From CAVZRC01 sp052148775 (GTDB lineage Bacteria; Planctomycetota; Planctomycetia; Isosphaerales; Isosphaeraceae): a stretch of DNA of 11,932 nucleotides. A model generated the notes under the pieces. The model had not been told where the DNA came from. It saw only the letters and a program-made list of their open reading frames with translations, and searched no databases. A program made the translations under genes and the position numbers. This document shows positions 7,556 through 11,932 of this stretch, piece by piece. The stretch is taken from assembly GCA_052148775.1 (NCBI GenBank), contig JBKQHM010000486.1:1-11932 (forward strand), read 5' to 3'. Positions within the stretch are counted from its first letter, which is position 1. Each line of letters starts with the position of its first letter.

Positions 7556-10500
7556 TCCACGTTTCCTCATTGAAAACGTGTCGACTCTGCGGTCCTGCGA
7601 CCTGGAGCGACATGGGCCAGTCCAGGCCGGAGAACACGAGTTGCCGCTGGGCGATCCAGAACGTCGTGCCCCCGTCGGCCTCCACCAGGAACTTCACCGA
7701 CGGTTTGGGACGGATCAGGGGGTCAATTTGCGCCCGCCGTCGCACCACGGCGCGGAGCTCTTGCTTCAGCAGGCTTTCCTGGATCGCGCCGGCCTTGCCG
7801 CTGCCCTGCCGCAGGTCTTGCATGGTGAGTCGATACCCGCCCGGGTGGAGCAGCAGGTCATTCCGTCGACAGACCACGACGATCTCGAACGGAACGTCGA
7901 TCGCCCTGGCGGGGCGATCCGGCGTCGAGATCGACGGGACCGCAAACTCTTTCAGCCCGTCGGGCTCCGAATCGGGGTCCGGGTTCAGGCTCAGGCTCGG
8001 CAGGCTCATGCCCGAGGCCGGCGCCGATGTTCCCGAACTACCCGGCTGGCCCCCCATCGAATTGCTGGAACTGGAGCCGCTGGAATCGCTCGAGGAGTTC
8101 GAACCGGGCATCATCGATGCCAGGGGACTCGACGTATTCGGCGAACCAATCGCTGGGGGCATCGAATCCCAGGCCGGTGCCGAGCTCGAGGCTGAGCCGG
8201 ATGCGGACGCGTTCGTCGATGGACTGAACGGGGAGGCGGAGGATGGGCTGAACGATCCGGACCCGGCAGCCGTCGCTCCGCTCGTCGGGGAGGAGACGTT
8301 CGGGTTGGCGGACCCGGTCGAGGTCGCGACTCCGCTCGGGGGTGGGTTCGACGTGCCGGACATCGAGCCCGAGCCGGTGTTCGTGTTCGAACCGCTCCCT
8401 TGTGTCGTGCCGGGGCCTCCCGGGGCTGAGGGTCCGCTCGGATAGGCGGTGAAGCCCGGATCGGTCGCGGGCGAGCCCGTGCCGCCCGACGGAGGCTGGC
8501 CACCCCCGGGGGAGTTGATTCCGCTGCCGCCTCGTGCTTGACCTCCAGCCGAGGGATCATTGGCCTCGCCAGGTGAGGCGTCGGTCGCGTTCGAATTCCC
8601 TGCCCCGCCGTTCGCAATACGTCCAGAGGGGCCACCTGCTCCACCACTCGATCCAGGGCCACCCGAATTCGCGAGGAGTCCCGATTTCCCACCCGCGGAG
8701 CCTTGGGATGAGGTTGAACCGGAGATTGGCCCGCCCAGCGCCGGAGGCGCCGGGCCCGCGCCGTCCTGGGCGGGTTCGAGGTCTGGCAGGGCATCCGGAC
8801 CACCTGGGCCAAAGTTCTTCTGGTCAGGTCCCGAACCCGTCCCGGCATCGGACTCCGCTCCCGTTTCCGATCCCCCGAGACCACCACCGGGCGATCCGCC
8901 CGGATTGGCGATCGACCCCGAACGACCTCGCGAGACCGATAGTGGTCCGTTGACCGAGCTGAGTCCGCCCTGGCCGACGTTCATCGTCCCGGTCGCGGGG
9001 CTGCGGGATCCGCCGGGTTGCCCGAAAGGGTTTCCCGAGAGACCGGCTCCCGATCCGTCCCCTCTCGACGTCGTGGATGAGAGCGATCCGCCGATTGGTG
9101 GGCCGTCGACCGAAAATGGTCCGCCGGGTCCAGATGTCGGGGAGGAGGCGGACAGACCGCCTGACCCATTCGGCATGGAACCCGAGCCATCGCCCAGCCT
9201 GGGGTCGTCGACCGCTCCCGATCGATCAGGGTTCGCGCCGGAGTTACCCCGGGGGCCGACATTTCGAGTATTCGACGGCCAGACAAAACCGTCGGGAGAG
9301 TTGCCGTCGGAGCCAGATTCTCCCGCCTCTCCCTGGCGATTGCCCGATCCGGGGAACCCTCCGAGGGCGAGCTCGGCCTTCGGTCCGCTGCCCGACGTCT
9401 GGCCCGGTAGGGAGCCCGTCGCATCCGGGCCGTTGCCGGGCTGACCGAACTGCCTGAAGCCGCGACCCCCGACGGTCGATCCCGATCCGGATCCGGCCGT
9501 TCCTCTCCCATCGCCGGACGACGGCCAGACGCCCGGCGTGCCGGAATCATCGGGGGGCAGCGAAGCTGCTCCCTGGTTCCGGTTTCTTCCTTGCGAATCC
9601 GTCGCGGAGGTCCAGGGCCAGCCGGTTCGAGGCATGGGTGTCGCCGAGGCGAGCTCGGGGAGATCCAGCCGCTTGGTACCGTCCCAGGTCGTCAGGTCGT
9701 CGTAATCGGGAACTTCCACGACCAGATCCTGCTCGACCAGCTCGTAGCCGAAGGCGATCCCCAGCGGCTCCAGTCGCGCACGGACCTCGTAATAAGGACG
9801 GATTCCGTTCGGGCGCACCAGGAAGACTAGGTACGGGACCACCGGCGCACCGTCGGGCGAGCCGGCACGGTTGATGCGCAACATCTCTCGAGCGACCGCC
9901 AGCACCATCGGGCTGGATCGGGGGTTGATGAGCGGGGAAAGCTCCATCATGGAAAAGGTCTGCCCCTGCGGTTGGAGCTTGGCGACATTGCCGACGCACT
10001 CCACGACGATTGGCCGACGCCAGGTGCCATTGGGCCCCTTGTAGGGAAGGATGGCGTTTTCCGTGTTCTGGCCGGCCTTGGTGAGCGCGGCCTTGAGCGC
10101 GTCACGCTCCCGCGCCAGCACATCGCGCTCCGCATCGAGCTCCGAGGTTGCCTGTTCGAGGCGCGCCGCCTGTTTCGTCAACCTGGCGATCTGCTGCTTG
10201 ACCAGGAGCTCGCGGCGTTTCCATCGCTCCGATTCGGCGACCGCGGCCTTCCTGGCTATCTCCATCTTGGCGGCTCGCTGATCCGCCTCGCTCGCCGCTC
10301 CGAGTTCTACCCCGATCGCCCGATTCATTCCGGCAAGGACCTTCACCCTGGGATCCTCCACGGCTGCGGCGGGGGCTGGTATTGTCTGAGGCGTTGGGCC
10401 AGCCTCAGGCTGGTTGGCGGGAGGTGGAGTGGATGCGGCAATCCCAGCGGCGGGCGGGGTTGGCGTACCAGGCGTCAAAGGGGAAGGTTTGGGGAGATTG

Positions 10501-10628
10501 GAATTCGCATCCGAACTGGCGACGCGGCGATGCATGGTCAGGACGAGATTGAGGGTCCCGGCCAGGCTGGCGAGGATCAATGCTAAGAATAGGCGCTCGG
10601 TCCAGACCGCCCCCCTCCGGTGCGTCAT
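7539..10628 (-). CDS. Large anchored protein: coiled coil, duplicated alpha/beta module, ~550-residue Gly/Ser/Pro linker
   Basis: 1029 residues; no named family recognised. Order: short cytoplasmic tail (MTHRRG), one membrane helix (about 12-31), a Pro/Ala/Thr-rich stretch (45-90), a probable coiled coil (about 115-185), a first alpha/beta module (about 205-310), a low-complexity Gly/Ser/Pro/Asn region (about 340-888), and a second module (about 912-1012). The modules match in pattern: a strand pair ('PIVVEC...' at 206; 'PFEIVVVC' at 913), a helical part, then 'PYLVFLVRPNG' (265-275) against 'PSVKFLVEADG' (976-986). The protein probably projects from the cytoplasmic membrane and uses the linker to span distance or bind wall or envelope material. 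The ATG at 10628 has AGGAGGGGAG at 10639-10648. It is the first gene of a two-gene unit. The linker codes in frame throughout with no stop, so it is unlikely to be a frameshift artefact. Confidence 0.75.
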   Translation of the reverse strand: MTHRRGAVWTERLFLALILASLAGTLNLVLTMHRRVASSDANSNLPKPSPLTPGTPTPPAAGIAASTPPPANQPEAGPTPQTIPAPAAAVEDPRVKVLAGMNRAIGVELGAASEADQRAAKMEIARKAAVAESERWKRRELLVKQQIARLTKQAARLEQATSELDAERDVLARERDALKAALTKAGQNTENAILPYKGPNGTWRRPIVVECVGNVAKLQPQGQTFSMMELSPLINPRSSPMVLAVAREMLRINRAGSPDGAPVVPYLVFLVRPNGIRPYYEVRARLEPLGIAFGYELVEQDLVVEVPDYDDLTTWDGTKRLDLPELASATPMPRTGWPWTSATDSQGRNRNQGAASLPPDDSGTPGVWPSSGDGRGTAGSGSGSTVGGRGFRQFGQPGNGPDATGSLPGQTSGSGPKAELALGGFPGSGNRQGEAGESGSDGNSPDGFVWPSNTRNVGPRGNSGANPDRSGAVDDPRLGDGSGSMPNGSGGLSASSPTSGPGGPFSVDGPPIGGSLSSTTSRGDGSGAGLSGNPFGQPGGSRSPATGTMNVGQGGLSSVNGPLSVSRGRSGSIANPGGSPGGGLGGSETGAESDAGTGSGPDQKNFGPGGPDALPDLEPAQDGAGPAPPALGGPISGSTSSQGSAGGKSGLLANSGGPGSSGGAGGPSGRIANGGAGNSNATDASPGEANDPSAGGQARGGSGINSPGGGQPPSGGTGSPATDPGFTAYPSGPSAPGGPGTTQGSGSNTNTGSGSMSGTSNPPPSGVATSTGSANPNVSSPTSGATAAGSGSFSPSSASPFSPSTNASASGSASSSAPAWDSMPPAIGSPNTSSPLASMMPGSNSSSDSSGSSSSNSMGGQPGSSGTSAPASGMSLPSLSLNPDPDSEPDGLKEFAVPSISTPDRPARAIDVPFEIVVVCRRNDLLLHPGGYRLTMQDLRQGSGKAGAIQESLLKQELRAVVRRRAQIDPLIRPKPSVKFLVEADGGTTFWIAQRQLVFSGLDWPMSLQVAGPQSRHVFNEETWNAIKR
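7564..7569 (-). promoter_or_regulatory. Ribosome binding site inside the end of the upstream gene
   Basis: On the minus strand this reads TGAGGA, 8 nt before the ATG at 7555. It lies within the last codons of the 1029-residue gene, which ends at 7539. It supports the ATG at 7555 over the one at 7570 and implies coupled translation. Confidence 0.55.
7965..9611 (-). repeat. Low-complexity coding region (Gly/Ser/Pro/Asn linker)
   Basis: About 1.65 kb encodes roughly 549 residues dominated by Gly, Ser, Pro, Asn, Ala and Thr. The upstream-encoded part is Gly/Pro/Asp-rich with scattered charged residues. The part nearest the second module is Ser-rich (for example 'SSSDSSGSSSSNSMGG'). There is no fixed repeat unit and no collagen-like Gly-X-Y phase. 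Long open frames on the opposite strand here come from the biased composition. Confidence 0.75.
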
Positions 10629-11009
10629 TGGTCCCGATCTCCCCTCCTAGGGTTGGGGCGAAGTGCCCTGACCTGCCGGCATCCTGCACCGGCCTTGATC
10701 CCGACAACCCAACCATCGGCAAGGCGAGTGATAATCCTAAAGAATGTCGCCGTTCTCGGCGATGCGATTTCGCACTACCTCTTGGGGTTTATCGTTACAG
10801 ACCCTCGTGAACTTGAGGGAAAGCCGGAGAGTGAGCCGGCTGCGGGTGCAGTCATGAGGCTTCTGAAGTCGAGGATCTCATCGGATCACGCGGAAAATGG
10901 GGGAAATAGCGATCTGGCGGGGATCGTTAGAGGTTGGTTCAATGAGGGACTCGGGCGCCGGTCGTGCCGGCCTCGGATGAACGAATCAGGGATTCGATCC
11001 GGATCGCCC
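10629..11009. promoter_or_regulatory. Divergent intergenic region, promoters expected but not resolved
   Basis: 381 bp between the 1029-residue gene (minus) and the acetyltransferase (plus). It holds the minus-strand ribosome site (10639-10648). A perfect 5-bp hairpin CGCCG-TTCT-CGGCG lies at 10748-10761, and a -10-like GATAAT at 10730-10735 (plus) has no convincing -35. The plus frame of the acetyltransferase is open through most of this region, but the sequence does not look like protein. I see no small gene I can support. Confidence 0.35.
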
Positions 11010-11789
11010 ATGCTTGACCATTGGTTTTCGGTGATCAAGCTCCCGCTGAGCTGGAGACAGTTCCTTCGGCTGCCGGAGAATCCCGCGTACAAGTATGAAT
11101 ATTTCGACAAGACGGCCTGCCTGACGCCCCGGCCCAAGTTCTATCATGCGCGGCTGGATCTCCACGGCCGACAGATGGAGCAAACCGACGAGGTCGATGC
11201 GCCGGATCGCGTGACCTTTCGCCGGATGTCGGATCGCGATTGGCCGCTCTTGTCGCGCACATTCGCCGCGTCCTTCAGCCGGGTCCAGCCCTTTGCCAGT
11301 CTCGGCGATCGTCGGCGCCTCGCGGCGGCGCGGGATTGCCTCAAATTCACGCGTGAAGGCGGCGACGGACCGATCATTCATGCGGCCTCCTACGTCGCAC
11401 TGAGCGAGAGACATCGCGATCCCGTCGGTGCGATCCTGGTCACGCTGGTTCCTCCGGTCGACCTGGATGATTTCTGGAGCCTCCGGTGGAAGACACCTCC
11501 TCCGCCGGACGCAGTCGAACGGCGCCTCGGACATGCCCACCTGACCTGGATCTTCGTCGGGCCGATGCACTCCGGTTACGGCGTGGGGACCGCGCTCCTG
11601 GCCCGAGCTTCGCGGGGCCTGCTCGAACTCGGCTACAACGAACTCGTCAGCTCCTTCATCCTGGGTAACGAATCGAGCATTCTCTGGCACTGGCGTAACG
11701 GCTTCGATCTCCTTCCCTACTCCGGTTCCCGCAGGAAATTCCGGGAGATGCTGAAGGCGAGCGTCACTCCCAACGAAAGCCAGGAGTAA
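11010..11789 (+). CDS. GNAT-like N-acetyltransferase
   Basis: 259 residues. The first 50 or so ('MLDHWFSVIKLP', then 'NPAYKYEYFD' and 'LTPRPKFYHA') form a block I associate with a planctomycete group of GNAT-like proteins. The GNAT fold follows (about 68-240). 'LTWIFVGPMHSGYGVGTALL' at 178-197 is the beta-4 strand and acetyl-CoA pyrophosphate loop in a diverged form (HSGYGVG in place of the usual Q/RxxGxG/A). 'GNESSILWHWRNGF' (219-232) is the following Asn/Trp-rich segment typical of the family's second half. Expected role: acetyl-CoA-dependent acylation of an amine in the cytoplasm; substrate unknown. The start was chosen by N-terminal similarity. No clear ribosome site precedes it, and an ATG at 10977 would add 11 residues. 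It stands alone on this strand in the window. Confidence 0.75.
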   Translation: MLDHWFSVIKLPLSWRQFLRLPENPAYKYEYFDKTACLTPRPKFYHARLDLHGRQMEQTDEVDAPDRVTFRRMSDRDWPLLSRTFAASFSRVQPFASLGDRRRLAAARDCLKFTREGGDGPIIHAASYVALSERHRDPVGAILVTLVPPVDLDDFWSLRWKTPPPPDAVERRLGHAHLTWIFVGPMHSGYGVGTALLARASRGLLELGYNELVSSFILGNESSILWHWRNGFDLLPYSGSRRKFREMLKASVTPNESQE

Positions 11790-11932
11790 ACGTCGATACC
11801 CGACGGACCAGCGATTCCGCAATTGAGTTTTTTGTGAAGCGTTAACGTCTCGTCGCTCTTCTGGTTATCGCACGGCAGCCGCGACCGAGCAGATTCGCAT
11901 TCGTTCCCCCACTTGACTTTTGTCCCCTGTGC
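11790..11932. other. Gene-free tail after the acetyltransferase
   Basis: 143 bp with no supported gene. A small hairpin CGTCG-ATACC-CGACG (11791-11805) starts two bases after the acetyltransferase stop, and a T6 run follows at 11828-11833. The 22-nt distance between them argues against a standard intrinsic terminator. TTGACT at 11913-11918 could be the -35 box of a gene beyond the window; its -10 would lie outside. Confidence 0.3.

Noticed and set aside
7122..8195. 357-residue plus-strand open frame
   Set aside because: It crosses the junction of two well-supported minus-strand genes and is composed of Ala/Gly/Ser then Arg-rich sequence with no recognisable fold.
7546..8445. 299-residue plus-strand open frame
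   Set aside because: It lies entirely opposite the 1029-residue gene, with Cys/Trp/Arg-rich then acidic low-complexity sequence typical of a shadow frame.
8560..9444. 294-residue plus-strand open frame, Pro-rich, opposite the Gly/Ser linker
   Set aside because: It is the complement of a Gly/Ser/Pro-rich coding region whose GGN/TCN codons become Pro/Asp/Glu/Arg codons without stops. It has no domain or convincing ribosome site, and the minus-strand frame has clear domains on both sides.
10620..11009. 130-codon N-terminal extension of the acetyltransferase frame
   Set aside because: The sequence has no protein-like pattern, begins inside the divergent gene's start, and the conserved-looking N-terminal block begins at 11010.

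Overview
The window is GC-rich bacterial DNA and most likely comes from a planctomycete of the Isosphaeraceae type. This is inferred from protein style, not from a marker gene. The signs are a membrane-anchored leucine-rich-repeat protein with an 'RLSVRAM' segment just before the membrane helix, long secreted or anchored proteins with large low-complexity linkers, and a GNAT-like protein with a distinctive N-terminal block. I see no rRNA, tRNA, CRISPR array, insertion sequence, integrase or phage gene. It reads as ordinary chromosome carrying several poorly characterised, lineage-specific proteins.

Layout: (1) 1-713, plus strand: the C-terminal part of an M48-type zinc metalloprotease cut by the window edge. 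(2) 790-4963, minus strand: a compact four-gene operon, transcribed as EamA/DMT-type transporter, MurG-like GT-B glycosyltransferase, D-2-hydroxyacid dehydrogenase, secreted alpha/beta-hydrolase. Gaps are 23 bp, a 4-bp ATGA overlap and 15 bp. (3) 4964-5259: an intergenic region between divergent genes with one AT-rich patch. (4) 5260-6396, plus strand: a membrane-anchored leucine-rich-repeat protein. (5) 6404-10628, minus strand: two overlapping genes, a 1029-residue protein with a very long Gly/Ser/Pro linker and a 383-residue partner. Both have an N-terminal membrane anchor, a coiled coil and a similar C-terminal alpha/beta module. (6) 10629-11009: a divergent intergenic region. (7) 11010-11789, plus strand: a GNAT-like acetyltransferase, followed by 143 bp without a gene.

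How the genes may work together: the four-gene operon looks like one transcription unit that could make or modify a small glycosylated or 2-hydroxy/2-keto acid compound and move it across the membrane, with a hydrolase acting outside the cytoplasm. No substrate can be read from sequence. The 6404-10628 pair is the most interesting part. The two proteins appear to share a domain that is present twice in the larger one (before and after the linker) and once in the smaller. The overall plan, short cytoplasmic tail, one helix, coiled coil, small alpha/beta domain, recalls ExbD/TolR- or GldM-like periplasmic partners of envelope machines. That comparison is by eye and tentative.
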